Shown here: one piece after another, positions 15,729 through 25,712 of the stretch
How the letters are laid out: each line of letters starts with the position of its first letter
Position numbering within the stretch: position 1 is the first letter of the stretch
Origin: Tolypothrix sp. FACHB-123
GTDB taxonomy: Bacteria; Cyanobacteriota; Cyanobacteriia; Cyanobacteriales; Nostocaceae
Direction of reading: 5' to 3'
Length of the DNA: 64,000 bases
NCBI RefSeq assembly: GCF_014697075.1
Contig: NZ_JACJRE010000003.1
Location: 186,001 to 250,000 of the forward strand
Translations under genes and position numbers: made by a program
The notes under the pieces: model-generated
Database searches by the model: none
Told to the model about the DNA's origin: nothing
What the model saw: only the letters and a program-made list of their open reading frames with translations

Positions 15729-16877
15729 TTACAATCTATGAGTTAGAGGTAAAGGTCGCTGTAGTAGAACTTCGCGATACAATTGTTCCAACTGAGTAAT
15801 ATTATCAGTGAGGGTATAGCGTTCCAATACACGCTTTCTGGCTTTCTGTCCCAATACAGTTGTTAACTCAGGATGATCTTGGAATAGTGGCAACAAGGTT
15901 TTTAATTGCGATCGCACTGTCTTAGTATTTAAAACTACACCCGCGCCTTTTTCCAATACTTCCCCATCAGCACCCACATCTGTAGCTAAACAAGCCAAAC
16001 CACAAGCCATTGCTTCTAACAGTGATAAAGATAGCCCCTCTACCAGCGAAGGCAAAATAAATACATCCGCTCCCTGTAAAATCTCGATGCGGCGGTGTTC
16101 ATCAGCAATAAATCCTAGCCAAATAATCCCTTCTTCTGCACCATAAAACGGCTGTAAAGAAGATTTCAAAGGGCCATCACCAACAATTAGCAGCTTGCTA
16201 TCTGGTTCCATTTCCGACTGCTTCCAAGCACGCAGCAGGGGTTCGACGTTTTTCTCTGGTGCTATCCTTCCTTGATAGACAAATAAGCGTTCGGCTTGAA
16301 ATTCTGCTTTGACTTGAGAACTTCCGGGAGCATATTTACTGGTATCAACTCCGTTGGGAATCACAGCAACTTTTTCTTCCCGCACGCCCATCCGCCCTAA
16401 TAAATCTCGCTGAATTTGGGAAAATACAATCACGCGATCGTAGTTCACCAAAAAAGGTGCGTATAGCTGATAGGCCAAAAGTTGAGTTCCGGAGATCAGT
16501 TTTGCCCCTTTACCTGCAAATGGTGTGTGGAAAGTAGCGATGAGGGGCAAATTCAATTGCTCGCAAATTTCTGGAAGAATAAAGTCCAGGGGAGATAAAG
16601 TCAAGGAAGCGTGGACGATATCTGGTTTAATTTCCCGCAACGACTCAGTTAATACTTTGGTTGCCTTAAACGTGGGAATTGTGTAAACCTGAGACTTGTA
16701 AAGGAAGGGTAAGGAAACTTCTTGAAATTTCGGCCAGTTATCAGGTTCAGATTCTTCTTGGGCAAAGTGGAGAAAGCTAACTTCATGCCCTCGATCTAGC
16801 AAGGCATTTGTAATTTCTCGACTATAAGTGACATTGCCACAAAATGGTGATTTTTTTCCAATCCAGGCTATACGCAT
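15729..16877 (-). CDS. Family 4 glycosyltransferase (GT-B fold)
   Basis: 382 aa. The N-terminal Rossmann domain begins MRIAWIGKKSPFCGNVTYS; the C-terminal GT4 domain has VIPNGVDTSKY, FVYQGRIAPEKN, IVGDGPLKSSL, and the nucleotide-sugar binding ExxxxGLSLSLLEAMACG motif (VEGLSLSLLEAMACGLA). It transfers a sugar from a nucleotide donor to an unknown acceptor. Lipid galactosylation (a DgdA-like role) is one possibility for cyanobacterial members with this type of N-terminus, but I cannot confirm it. No clustered polysaccharide genes are next to it. Confidence 0.85.
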   Translation of the reverse strand: MRIAWIGKKSPFCGNVTYSREITNALLDRGHEVSFLHFAQEESEPDNWPKFQEVSLPFLYKSQVYTIPTFKATKVLTESLREIKPDIVHASLTLSPLDFILPEICEQLNLPLIATFHTPFAGKGAKLISGTQLLAYQLYAPFLVNYDRVIVFSQIQRDLLGRMGVREEKVAVIPNGVDTSKYAPGSSQVKAEFQAERLFVYQGRIAPEKNVEPLLRAWKQSEMEPDSKLLIVGDGPLKSSLQPFYGAEEGIIWLGFIADEHRRIEILQGADVFILPSLVEGLSLSLLEAMACGLACLATDVGADGEVLEKGAGVVLNTKTVRSQLKTLLPLFQDHPELTTVLGQKARKRVLERYTLTDNITQLEQLYREVLLQRPLPLTHRL

Positions 16878-17308
16878 TCTTTATTTAGTTATAGGAAGAG
16901 CGGGTTTAGTATTTAGTTATTTTTCCTTTATGCTTTCGCTTTTATCTTGTTGTTATCACTGACTGGTTAGCAGTCATCAAACCTCATAATTTTCTCCGGT
17001 TCAAATAGGCAAATTTTCAGCTTGATTCAATTTGTAAATTCGGAATGGAATAAAGATAACATTCAAACTCAACAAAGGTCTAAATCTTTAGCTTTGATGT
17101 TTGCACTTCCCAACAGCAACAATGTCTATTTATCGCTTTAGTTATGCTATGGAGAATTTGTTAATAGATATGAGTTAATGAAACCTTTTGAGCCAGGATT
17201 CACAATGCTCCCTAGTTATGCCTATGGTAATTTATGGCTGAGTTCAGTCTATCACAAAAACTTCAGCTAACAGTAAATGATTAAGGTTCTCAAATTAATG
17301 ATTAATAG
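16878..17308. other. 431-base intergenic region, nothing recognised
   Basis: AT-rich sequence between the glycosyltransferase and the MFS gene (both on -). I see no ORF of interest, RNA gene, or strong hairpin. It holds the promoter of the glycosyltransferase. Confidence 0.5.
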
Positions 17309-18934
17309 CTACCGATGAGCGTTATACCAGGTAAAGATACCTCCAAAAAAGACGATTACAGCTAATGCTAAAAATACAGCTTGTAAGCCGATAAAGGTTT
17401 CTGCAACCCCAGCTAATGCTAAAGGTAATGAAAGGGCAATATTAATGACATTATTTTGCAGACCAAAAACTTTACCCCGCATTTCTGGTGGGGTTTCGGT
17501 TTGGATTGTGGTTTGCATAGGAATGCCAACAAGTGCGCCAAAAACACCCAACATTGCTACTAACAAAAGTACAATCCAGAGATTGGTTGTAAATATAGAT
17601 AAACCAATCAGTGCTGCTGCCATACCCAAACAACCACAAAGACTTAAGGCAGTATAAGAGAAGCGTTGACCAAACTGACCGAGTATTGTCGCTCCTCCAG
17701 CAATCCCGACGCCACCAGCTGCTAATAAAAAGCCAAATTGCGAGGCTTTCATGTTAGGAATTATTTCTGCCATCCGTACAGCTAAAACAGTTAAGGCAGC
17801 AAAGATAGAAAATAATATGATTAATTGCACTAAAGCGCTACGCACACGATGATTGTCTTTGAGATAACGCAATCCATCGCGTAAGTCAGCAAAAACATGG
17901 GGAAATTCAGTTTCAGCGTCGTGGGGTTTTTCTTTAGTTACCAAGAAACTCAAAATTATGCCGGCGATCGCATAACTTCCACCAACTAAAATTTCCTTAC
18001 CTAATCCACCATTACCACCTATTTGTAACCAAAGCTGATCCGCGATCGCTAATAGTGGTTCTCCAACAGCAAAACCCACAATCACCGAGGCCATCATGGT
18101 TGTGGTGTAGAGGGAATTAGCCGAAAGTAAATGCTGTTCTTCCACTACTAAGGGAATAGCTGTTTGTTCGGCTGGGGCAAAAAACTGTGTCAGGGTGGAA
18201 ACTAAAAAAGTCACACCTAAGATGATCAAAAATCCGACTGGTAAAACTCCCACTGGCTTCCACTCATGGGTAAACCATAAAAGCAAGGGAATCACTAACA
18301 CCAAAATCCCTCGCCAAACATTCGTGGCTACTAGCACCGTCTTTTTTGACCAACGATCTACAAATACACCAGCTAAGGAACCAAATAGCACGGCGGGAAT
18401 GGTAAACGCCATCATTAAAGCGGATACCCAACCACTAATGCTTTGATGACTCGCTTGAAACTGGGTATTGATCAAGGCAATCATCAGTACCAGATAAACT
18501 TTATCTGCTAGCTGGCAAAAAACTTGACCGCCCCAAAGTGCTAGGAAATTCGGGTTTTTTAATACGGGTAAAAACCCCTTTTGGGGAAGATTATCTGATG
18601 TTTCATCTTTACCTGAATCATTACCATTGACATCAGGCGGCTCTTGTGCAGGGGTGATTGGTGCTTGTCCATTCACCTCAGTTTTGGCTGATGTATCTTC
18701 TTCACTAATGACATCAGGTGTTGATTTTTCTGACAGCCAATTTTTATTGTTTTGGGAAATTTCCTGCGGGGAGATATCCTGGTTGTGGATTTGACTCGGC
18801 CGAGGCTTGGGAACAGCACTCAAGTGGCTGGGTGCTGTAGAATCTGATGCTCTATTCTGTTTTTTGGCGTAACTCGGTGACAAAGGTAGGATTTTTGTAT
18901 CCAAATCAGACGGTTGCATCATGGTTGGCAGCAA
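17309..18934 (-). CDS. MFS transporter with long hydrophilic N-terminal extension
   Basis: 541 aa. Residues about 1-125 are polar and low-complexity (rich in Ser, Pro, Asp, Glu), then about twelve hydrophobic segments of an MFS_3 (EntS-like) exporter begin at [19 protein letters not shown]. The A-like motif [15 protein letters not shown] and the mid-protein [10 protein letters not shown] loop support the family. ATG codons at 18934, 18922 and 18919 are possible starts; all overlap the recO 3' end by 14-29 bases, implying translational coupling. Substrate unknown. Confidence 0.85.
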   Translation of the reverse strand: MLPTMMQPSDLDTKILPLSPSYAKKQNRASDSTAPSHLSAVPKPRPSQIHNQDISPQEISQNNKNWLSEKSTPDVISEEDTSAKTEVNGQAPITPAQEPPDVNGNDSGKDETSDNLPQKGFLPVLKNPNFLALWGGQVFCQLADKVYLVLMIALINTQFQASHQSISGWVSALMMAFTIPAVLFGSLAGVFVDRWSKKTVLVATNVWRGILVLVIPLLLWFTHEWKPVGVLPVGFLIILGVTFLVSTLTQFFAPAEQTAIPLVVEEQHLLSANSLYTTTMMASVIVGFAVGEPLLAIADQLWLQIGGNGGLGKEILVGGSYAIAGIILSFLVTKEKPHDAETEFPHVFADLRDGLRYLKDNHRVRSALVQLIILFSIFAALTVLAVRMAEIIPNMKASQFGFLLAAGGVGIAGGATILGQFGQRFSYTALSLCGCLGMAAALIGLSIFTTNLWIVLLLVAMLGVFGALVGIPMQTTIQTETPPEMRGKVFGLQNNVINIALSLPLALAGVAETFIGLQAVFLALAVIVFFGGIFTWYNAHR

Positions 18935-19808
18935 AGTAAGAATCGATTAAAGTGGCGGAGCGAATTTGACGACCTAAATGATACTGAGCATACTGGCGCA
19001 GGATTTGCTCAACAGATAACCAGCCGTCATCTTTAGCGGCATTTATATGCATTATCTCTGGTTGTGACAGCTGCTGGAGTAGATAAAGTTCTCTGGCATT
19101 TAAACGCTGAGAAATTACTGGTAGCTCTTGCTGATGTACAACTGTTTGGTAGGTAGAACTGGAGGTTGGAGTTGTGGGAGGTTTCCCTGAAGAATTAATT
19201 TGTCTCTCCCGTTGTTTTTCTTTTCGCAACTCTTCCCAAGTCGCCAAACCAACTATTCCCCCAGCAGCAATACTAAATCCAACTTGCCAGTGGGGGTCTG
19301 TAAAATTTGGTACTAGCTGACGTTGCGTCAAAGCACAAACTTGCACCTGTGGTGTCAACCCTGCCAAAGCTAAAAGGTGAAATACTCCATGAGCTAGATG
19401 TGCGAGAACACCTGCTTCGTTCTGAGACAAAGTTTCCAAACGATTGAGATGTTCGTTGAGCAACTCATAAAGTTCTGCTTGGGGTTGTTCGCTCAAAGCT
19501 TGACAGAGGACAATTTCTGCTAGATATTGACTAGCAGCTAATTTACCTAAATCTTTTGTCAACCCTGGATAGGTTTTTACTGTTTGTGCTTGTGTAATTT
19601 TATCAAGCGATCGCCCTTTGGCAATCAGTAGTTCATTGACGACAAACATCCCACTCCTACCACCCAGGCTAGAATTGTGCTTGCGTGCCCCAGGGGCAAC
19701 AGCTCGGATTAAACCGAACTCAGGTGTCAAAATTGTTACTATTTTATCTGATTCGCCTAGCGCCTGGGTTTTTAGATTAATTCCCGTTACTTGATAAGTT
19801 CTAGTCAT
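18906..19808 (-). CDS. recO: DNA repair protein RecO
   Basis: RecO loads RecA on SSB-coated single-stranded DNA in the RecFOR pathway. The OB-fold start [20 protein letters not shown], the [12 protein letters not shown] strand and the SLGGRSG segment are typical, as is the helical middle ([20 protein letters not shown]). 300 aa, a little over the usual length because of a Ser/Thr/Pro-rich insertion near residue 210 ([15 protein letters not shown]). It lies between deoC and the MFS gene on the same strand. Confidence 0.93.
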   Translation of the reverse strand: MTRTYQVTGINLKTQALGESDKIVTILTPEFGLIRAVAPGARKHNSSLGGRSGMFVVNELLIAKGRSLDKITQAQTVKTYPGLTKDLGKLAASQYLAEIVLCQALSEQPQAELYELLNEHLNRLETLSQNEAGVLAHLAHGVFHLLALAGLTPQVQVCALTQRQLVPNFTDPHWQVGFSIAAGGIVGLATWEELRKEKQRERQINSSGKPPTTPTSSSTYQTVVHQQELPVISQRLNARELYLLQQLSQPEIMHINAAKDDGWLSVEQILRQYAQYHLGRQIRSATLIDSYFAANHDATV

Positions 19809-19895
19809 TAGTCATTAGCCATAGTCATTTAGTCATCAGCCATAGTCATTAGTCATTAGTTGAGTACAAAAGACTAACGACAAAACAACAAATGA
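19803..19895. repeat. TAGTCAT-type heptamer repeats
   Basis: The recO-deoC spacer is composed of variants of AGTCATTAGCCAT and TAGTCATTAG followed by GACTAACGACAAAACAAC. This is degenerate heptamer repeat DNA of the class seen at 1034-1100. Confidence 0.7.
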
Positions 19896-20591
19896 CTATT
19901 CGACCTTTTCCAGGTTATCGCGCTGGCGGATTAAATCAACACCACGAGAGGTACCCAATCTAGTAGCACCTGCCAAGATTAATTCTATGGCTTGATTAAC
20001 GGTGCGAATACCGCCTGAGGCCTTAATTCCTACCCTTTCGCGGGCAATCTCCTTCAACAGACGTACATCGGAAACAGTTGCACCCCCATTCCAGCCTGTA
20101 CTGGTTTTTAAGAATGCAGCCCCTGCTTCCATAACTATTTCTGCTGCTATTTTTTTTTCCGCATCTGTTAACAGATTGGTTTCTAAAATTACCTTCACTG
20201 TTTGCCCAGTTTCTTCACAAATCTCCGCAATTTCTCGGTGAACGTCTTCAGTTTTACCAGCTTTTAACCAACCCAAGTTGATGACTACATCAAGTTCAGT
20301 GGCTCCATTTTCCACTGCTTCTTGGGCTTCATAAAGCTTAACAACTGAAGTAGTCGCCCCAGTCGGAAAGCCGATGACTGTACAGACTTTGGGATTTTTA
20401 CCATGAAGGAGTTCTGCGGCTTGCTTAACATAGGTAGGGTGCAAGCAAACCGCCGCAAAATGAAATCTATCTGCTTCTTCACACCATTGCTCAACCTGCT
20501 CTGGAGTAGCCGTTGGCGTTAACAGGGCATGATCGATAAATGGCGCAATATCAATGTCTGGATAGTCTGCTGCCATCGTGCCTTTTGCCAA
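19896..20591 (-). CDS. deoC: Deoxyribose-phosphate aldolase
   Basis: Cleaves 2-deoxyribose 5-phosphate to glyceraldehyde 3-phosphate and acetaldehyde. Class I aldolase signature: [45 protein letters not shown], the Schiff-base Lys in AFLKTSTGW, and [10 protein letters not shown]. 231 aa; an internal ATG at 20576 ([12 protein letters not shown]) is an alternative start. It heads the deoC-recO-MFS group on the minus strand. Confidence 0.94.
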   Translation of the reverse strand: MAKGTMAADYPDIDIAPFIDHALLTPTATPEQVEQWCEEADRFHFAAVCLHPTYVKQAAELLHGKNPKVCTVIGFPTGATTSVVKLYEAQEAVENGATELDVVINLGWLKAGKTEDVHREIAEICEETGQTVKVILETNLLTDAEKKIAAEIVMEAGAAFLKTSTGWNGGATVSDVRLLKEIARERVGIKASGGIRTVNQAIELILAGATRLGTSRGVDLIRQRDNLEKVE

Positions 20592-20943
20592 TTATTGATT
20601 ATTAATCTTTATAAAAAATTAAAACATTTCTTATATATATATTAAACCACATTTATTACGAGTTTATCCCGAAAAACAGGCTACTGTATAGGTTTTAGAT
20701 GAGGGCTTTACAAGTAGCCTGAAATTACCTACGTAGTTATAGCATTTTAGCTTGGGGCTAGGGACTGTTTTCAAACCCTAAATTAGACTTCAATGTAGGT
20801 TGGGTTGAGGAACGAAACCCAACATTTACCTCGCTTCGTTGTGTTGCTTTCACCTCAAGCAACCTACTTTTGTAGTTTGAAAACACGCCCTAGGGGCGAG
20901 GGATTAGAGAAGAGATTAATGGTTATAAGTCGTAGTCAGGACT
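20592..20943. other. Intergenic region holding a 136-bp MITE-like element
   Basis: No gene is seen. The region carries the MITE-like element at 20758-20893 and AT-rich promoter DNA upstream of deoC. Confidence 0.6.
20758..20893. mobile_element. MITE-like element, 19-bp terminal inverted repeats plus nested hairpin
   Basis: The left end CTAGGGACTGTTTTCAAAC (20758-20776) and the reverse complement of the right end (20875-20893) agree at 17 of 19 positions. Inside, GTAGGTTGGGTTGAGG pairs with CCTCAAGCAACCTAC (one base shorter), so the whole 136 bases fold into one long hairpin. No ORF. The interior is the familiar GTAGGTTGGGTT cyanobacterial dispersed motif. Confidence 0.7.
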
Positions 20944-22095
20944 TTAGCGATCAAAACTTGACGATGAACTACTAGCTGTTAAAAAATCAAGAATAGTTTG
21001 CGCTAAGGCTTTTGATGCTAAATATGGCACACCATTACCAATAGTTTTAAACATATTTGTGAGTGACATATCCTCTGGAAGGGCGAAATTTGCAGGTAAA
21101 GATTGAATCGCTAAAGCTTCAGCTACAGAAATTCTTCTCACTTTGTAGGGATGTAAATGTACTTCATTATTGCCATAACAAGCCGTGGGTGAGTAGCGCC
21201 ATCTGTGCAGACGTTTAAAAGATTTTTTAGAATCATCTCCCTCAGCAACTGAAGCAAATTTTGTTATTCCTCCTCTTGGTTGAAAATAATGTCTAGCGTT
21301 GGGGTGTTGCAATACATTATTTTTTATGAACCAGTATTCAACGGTAAGTTCTTGAGGAATATTTTCCGGACAATTAATTAGAGAATTTTCTTGAAATGGT
21401 TCACATTTTCGCCAAGGATAAGCAAAAACTTTCTCTTGCGGATATAAAATGTAATTCTCCCAAGGAAATACATCTGTAAGTAGTACATTATCATTAAATA
21501 TTTCCTGAATTAAGCTATTTCTGAAGCCAACCAGGATAATTCTTTCTCTATCCTGTGGTACACCGTATTCAATAGCATTAATTAGGCGTTCCGTTAATAT
21601 ATAACCTGCATTTTGTAATTGTAGCTTTAAAGATTCAAAAAATAAACGATGTTTTTTTGTGCGCCATAAACCTTTAACATTCTCAAATAAAAAGAAATCT
21701 GGTAAATGACGACAAATTAATTCAATATAAGCAGCAGAAAGTTTACCATTATCTCCCAAATGACCTTTATTTTTACCGCCAATTGAAAAATCTGGACAAG
21801 GAGGGCCGCCAATAAAGCCAATAATATTATAAGATTTACGACAATCTTGGACTAATTCTCTCAGTCGTTTAGCTGGTAGTTCTTCTAAAAGTTTACTTAC
21901 ATCTGCGTCTTCTCCCTGATAATATCCATATTCAGGCAACGGTAAGTTGAGAATTTGCCGTGAATAGCGATATGCTGCCATGAATGGGAGAAATATTTCA
22001 TTGACATAAACAATATTAAAACTGCTAGTTTCAAAACCTAAATCGAGGAAACCTGAACCAGCAAAGAAAGAGAATATGCAAGGTTTAAGACTCAT
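20944..22095 (-). CDS. DNA (cytosine-5-)-methyltransferase, apparently orphan
   Basis: C5 methyltransferase motifs in order: FSFFAGSGFLDLGFE (motif I, AdoMet), GGPPCPDFS (IV, catalytic Cys), LFENVKGL (VI), QDRERIILVG (VIII), then a variable target-recognition region of about 140 residues, and RRISVAEALAIQSLP plus GNGVP (IX-X). The frame is open to 22191, but the ATG at 22095 (MSLKPCIFSFFAG) gives the normal N-terminus and 383 aa. No restriction endonuclease gene adjoins it; methylation of a HIP1-related or other short palindrome is possible but unproven. Confidence 0.88.
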   Translation of the reverse strand: MSLKPCIFSFFAGSGFLDLGFETSSFNIVYVNEIFLPFMAAYRYSRQILNLPLPEYGYYQGEDADVSKLLEELPAKRLRELVQDCRKSYNIIGFIGGPPCPDFSIGGKNKGHLGDNGKLSAAYIELICRHLPDFFLFENVKGLWRTKKHRLFFESLKLQLQNAGYILTERLINAIEYGVPQDRERIILVGFRNSLIQEIFNDNVLLTDVFPWENYILYPQEKVFAYPWRKCEPFQENSLINCPENIPQELTVEYWFIKNNVLQHPNARHYFQPRGGITKFASVAEGDDSKKSFKRLHRWRYSPTACYGNNEVHLHPYKVRRISVAEALAIQSLPANFALPEDMSLTNMFKTIGNGVPYLASKALAQTILDFLTASSSSSSFDR

Positions 22096-22269
22096 TTCAT
22101 AGCTAATTTTTGCTAATGCATTGATATTTAGTTTAAATGTAAATAGACACAGATAAATGTTTACCTGTGCCAAAAAGCGATCGCTATACAATGCCGCAAA
22201 TATTTAATAATTAGTAAACATAGTTTGCACGCAAAGACGCTCAGAATAACTTTGCGCCTTTGCGTGAAA

Positions 22270-23727
22270 TTATCCGACAGCCTTCTCAACAGCAACTTCC
22301 GGTAACAAACGCTTAACACCTTGCTTAACAAAACCTTGCAGAAAAGCCATCTGCTGATTTTGCTGGAAGACATTTTGTAAAGTTTGCCGCAATTTCTCTA
22401 AATTCAAGTTATTACCCGAATCTAAAGCTATTTCTTGTTGTTGGAAATACTCTACTAAACTTAACCCAGCTACTCTGGTGAGATAAGCTGCGCTGACTCC
22501 CTGTACTACACCACCAGCAACAAAGGTGACGGCGTTACTTTTGAGTACAGTACTCACAGCTTTTGTGGAAAGTTCGACTAAACCCAGTTTCAGCATCAAA
22601 CTTCCCATTGTTCCAGCTACAGTTTGCGCCTGTTCCAAAGAGAATTTCTGCTGATAAATATTACCCAAATCCATTACCATTTGGGCATTAATCGCCGCAG
22701 TGGCTAAAACATCAAGTGCGGGGACTGGGTTAGCAAAAGCCGCAGCCGCAGCTATCCACTGATATTGTTCTATAGTTGGGGTAGCGCGATCGCGTCTGAC
22801 TCCATTTACCCAGTTTTTCGCCTCAGCTTTGAGTAACTTAGCTTTTCTCCATGTTGTCGCCCAAACTAACTTCTGAGCTTGCTGAGTCACAATTTCGCTG
22901 AGTTGCTGTGTTAACTGCTGGATATCTGCTGCTGGTTGTTCTAACCACTCTTGTACAGAACCGTCAGTCTCATGCTTCCTGACTTTGATAGCCAGGGGAG
23001 ACGCAGCTGTTGCAACTAAATTTCCTTGTATCCGTTGTTGTAATGACAGCAAGATACTAGCACGTTCATCTGGTAAATATTGGTCTTGCTTGTTGAAAAC
23101 CAACATTACAGGTTGATTGGCTGCTTTTAGCTGCTGTAAAGTCTGAAATTCCGAATCTGTTAAGTCACCGTTGGTGAGAAACAGAACAAAATCAGATGTC
23201 TCTACTTCTGTGACAACATCGGTTTCTGAATTATCGCTAGCTTTGATAAATAATGGTGCTGTCTCATAGAAGCTAAATTTCTGCTTGATTGTTGCTTGCC
23301 AGTTAGACTTTAAAACTTCTATCAAGGTGGTTTTACCCACCGATTTACCACCAGTAACAGCTAGTTTAATTTCTTGGCGATCTAAATCTAAGAGTAATTG
23401 GTTAACTTGTTCTCGTAGGTACCCTATAGCTGGATGATTTTCTGATTCATGTACCAGTTGGTTAATTACGACTTCAGCTTGAGCGATCGCATTTTCTACA
23501 TCGGCTCTTTCTACAAGCTTAATATCAAATTGCTCCACGCTAGCTTGCGGGCGATTTTTTTGGAATAACCACAATCCCCCACCAATTGCTAAAGCACTCA
23601 ATAAACCAAACTCGCTAACTTGCACTATAGAATCGTGCCAACTATCTAACATCCACAGAGAAAAGGACAGTCCCAATCCTCCCACTAAAATTGGTCGTTG
23701 TAACTTCACAACCGTTACTCTCCGCAC
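22270..23727 (-). CDS. GTPase with membrane-associated DUF697-like C-terminal domain
   Basis: 485 aa. Two hydrophobic stretches near the N-terminus (residues about 12-55) precede a P-loop GTPase: GGKSVGKTT (Walker A), LFLTNGDLTDSE region, and NKQD (G4). The C-terminal half is Ala/Val-rich and contains FANPVPALDVLATAAINAQM followed by a helical DUF697-type segment with possible membrane helices. Family members act at membranes in cyanobacteria and chloroplasts with unknown targets. Divided by the tRNA-fMet locus from the asparaginase gene. Confidence 0.8.
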   Translation of the reverse strand: MRRVTVVKLQRPILVGGLGLSFSLWMLDSWHDSIVQVSEFGLLSALAIGGGLWLFQKNRPQASVEQFDIKLVERADVENAIAQAEVVINQLVHESENHPAIGYLREQVNQLLLDLDRQEIKLAVTGGKSVGKTTLIEVLKSNWQATIKQKFSFYETAPLFIKASDNSETDVVTEVETSDFVLFLTNGDLTDSEFQTLQQLKAANQPVMLVFNKQDQYLPDERASILLSLQQRIQGNLVATAASPLAIKVRKHETDGSVQEWLEQPAADIQQLTQQLSEIVTQQAQKLVWATTWRKAKLLKAEAKNWVNGVRRDRATPTIEQYQWIAAAAAFANPVPALDVLATAAINAQMVMDLGNIYQQKFSLEQAQTVAGTMGSLMLKLGLVELSTKAVSTVLKSNAVTFVAGGVVQGVSAAYLTRVAGLSLVEYFQQQEIALDSGNNLNLEKLRQTLQNVFQQNQQMAFLQGFVKQGVKRLLPEVAVEKAVG

Positions 23728-23743
23728 TTTTTTGACTATGCCA

Positions 23744-23774
23744 ATTTTAGATTTTAGATTTTAGATTTTAGATT
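23744..23774. repeat. Four tandem copies of heptamer ATTTTAG
   Basis: Four exact ATTTTAG units plus a partial ATT lie directly upstream of the GTPase gene start (minus strand). This is a heptamer simple repeat. Confidence 0.9.
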
Positions 23775-23952
23775 AAAAATTATTCCGGTTTATGGCCTAA
23801 CCCTGCGGCGAAAAGCTCCAAAATTAAAAATTAAAATACCTAAGCTAAGTAGTTATGGGTAAGTGAGCTTGTTGAAGTGTTGTCGGGGTCAATCCCAAAT
23901 CCGCAATCTAAAATCCAAAATTAATTGGCGGCTTCTACTCCAGAATAAAACA

Positions 23953-23983
23953 AATCCCTGCAAACTTGCTGCTTGCAGGGATT
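23953..23983 (-). terminator. Terminator hairpin downstream of tRNA-fMet
   Basis: Perfect 11-bp stem: AATCCCTGCAA pairs with TTGCAGGGATT around a nine-base loop, 16 bases past the tRNA 3' end in the direction of transcription. Its G+C-containing stem suits intrinsic termination. Confidence 0.7.
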
Positions 23984-23998
23984 CATTTCTTTTTTATT

Positions 23999-24075
<77 letters not shown>

Positions 24076-24123
24076 TCGCTTCTTCACCTCTTTAGTATAA
24101 ACCTAAAGTTTAGATTTTGGCAA

Positions 24124-25077
24124 CTATAAAAGCGATAATTCTCCAACAACTTCTAAACGCTTGTATTTTCCTAAAATCATGAACTTCTCAGCTAGGCTTT
24201 CAGCAACGCTGGGAGTAATCCAGCCCATCTGCTGAAGCAAGTGAATAGCAACTGCGTATTTTGCCCGCTTGGCTCCATCCATAACTTTAATTGCCAATCC
24301 CATGCCTTCCCCCAATCGCCCAATGCACTGTACACCTTCTGCACCAGCTTTACTTACCAATTCCCCAGGAGTTAAGCGCATGAGTTCCGTATCAAATTCC
24401 CCGTCTCCCGCTACCATTGTTGGGTGATGGGTCATCGCCCGGACAATCCGCTCCATATCTAAAGTTTTCCCGGAGGCTAGCAAGGCATAAAGCGAACCCA
24501 TCTGTCCGAGTTGCATCAAGTAAGTGGGTGCGCCACAGTCATCATGAACCCCGATAAATTCCTCAGATGGCATTCGCAGCAATTCTGCTACTTTACTAAG
24601 AATTAGCTGTTGAACTGGGTGTTTGCGTTCTAAGTAATTATTCAAAGGCCAGTGACGTTGCTGACAGACGGCTAACATTCCCGCATGTTTCCCTGAGCAA
24701 TTGTATTCTAGAGGACTCCGCTTGCCTTCGGGAATCGGACATTGGAGGCTACTGGGGTCAAGATCTGCCCGCCATAGGATATTAAATACCTGTCTGACTT
24801 GCTCTATGCTAGCTTTGTGGGAACTAGTGATAATCGCTAAGTCGCGATCGCTGAGGTCGTAACGTTCTAGGGTACCTGTAGATGTGACTGCAAGGGCTTG
24901 AAATGGTTTAAGTGCCGAACGGACAAATGCAGCAGTTTCCGCATTCCCCGCAACAGATAAAACCCGTCCCCGTTCGTCGCAGACAACAGCTTGGACTATA
25001 TGCCTCGATTCAATAATTCCTTCCCGGAGCAACCTGACTTCCAAGGCTGCGGCTTGAGTTCGTTTTCCCATTGTCAT
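24124..25077 (-). CDS. Asparaginase (rhizobial AnsA type, PF06089-like)
   Basis: 317 aa. The N-terminal region (VRLLREGIIESRHIVQAVVCD), the SALKPFQAL motif, ITSSHKAS, and EYNCSGKHAGMLAVC are features of the asparaginase II family first known from Rhizobium etli, unlike the E. coli types. It would hydrolyse L-asparagine to aspartate and ammonia in the cytoplasm. MTMGKR gives two close start codons. It follows rsfS and CGLD27 in the same direction, a group also seen in other cyanobacteria. Confidence 0.87.
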   Translation of the reverse strand: MTMGKRTQAAALEVRLLREGIIESRHIVQAVVCDERGRVLSVAGNAETAAFVRSALKPFQALAVTSTGTLERYDLSDRDLAIITSSHKASIEQVRQVFNILWRADLDPSSLQCPIPEGKRSPLEYNCSGKHAGMLAVCQQRHWPLNNYLERKHPVQQLILSKVAELLRMPSEEFIGVHDDCGAPTYLMQLGQMGSLYALLASGKTLDMERIVRAMTHHPTMVAGDGEFDTELMRLTPGELVSKAGAEGVQCIGRLGEGMGLAIKVMDGAKRAKYAVAIHLLQQMGWITPSVAESLAEKFMILGKYKRLEVVGELSLL

Positions 25078-25118
25078 GGGCTAAAATTTATCTCTTATTG
25101 TTATTTTTTATGATTTGT

Positions 25119-25208
25119 TTGTTATTTGTCAGTTGTCAGTTTGTCAATTGTCAGTTGTCAGTTGTCTTGTGACTGCTGACTATTGACTATTGACTGTTGA
25201 CTAGTGAC
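25119..25208. repeat. Degenerate heptamer repeats (GTCAGTT / GACTATT variants)
   Basis: The 134-base spacer between CGLD27 and the asparaginase gene is dominated by repeated TTGTCAGT and TGACTATTGACTATTGACTG units, the same class of repeats as in other spacers here. Confidence 0.75.
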
Positions 25209-25211
25209 GAG

Positions 25212-25712
25212 TTATAACAAATGCCAAACTATACTACCAACAACAAACATTCCTGCCAAGCCAGCAAAAGTCAGTTGCAAGCGACGGAGAATGGGTTTAA
25301 TTTCGTAGGTGGCAATTAAGCGATCGCGGTTTAATATTTCCTCTGGTTTGATCCAAGTTTGACCGTCATACCATCCAGACTCTTCATAAAATACTGTGCG
25401 GCTCATTAGGCGATCGCTCACATAATACCATCCTAAGTACAAACGTACTAGGAGGAGAATTATGCCAATACTTGCACCTGCTGCACCACAAAGAATAAAT
25501 TGGCCAATCTGCTTATGTGGTGGAAAACTGGCTGCGGCTACCGGGCCCGCTAGTATCCAGGATAAACTCCAAAGCATGAGCATTTTCGTGATATGTTCCC
25601 GCCAATTTAGGGCACAATCACGAAATAGCCAAGATGTTCTTAATTGTTCGTACTCATTGAGTGGTTGTTGTTCAGTCGGAACTGGGCAATTAGAAACCGA
25701 GGATCTTATCAT
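25212..25712 (-). CDS. CGLD27-family protein (DUF1230)
   Basis: 166 aa. Matches the conserved cyanobacterial/chloroplast family: CPVPTEQQPLNEYEQLRTSWLF, then two hydrophobic segments (WILAGPVAAASF region and IGIILLLVRLYLGWYYV) and YEESGWYDGQTWIKPEE. In plants and algae CGLD27 is linked to chloroplast iron or light responses. The start codon overlaps the rsfS stop by four bases (ATGA), so they are coupled. Confidence 0.9.
   Translation of the reverse strand: MIRSSVSNCPVPTEQQPLNEYEQLRTSWLFRDCALNWREHITKMLMLWSLSWILAGPVAAASFPPHKQIGQFILCGAAGASIGIILLLVRLYLGWYYVSDRLMSRTVFYEESGWYDGQTWIKPEEILNRDRLIATYEIKPILRRLQLTFAGLAGMFVVGSIVWHLL

Noticed and set aside
20758-20893. Rho-independent terminator for the methyltransferase gene
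   Set aside because: The hairpin is far longer than a terminator, has nested arms and end repeats, and lacks a following T-run; a MITE explains it better.
23741-23780. Possible CRISPR-like periodic array (ATTTTAG)
   Set aside because: The period is seven with no unique spacers, so it is a simple tandem repeat.
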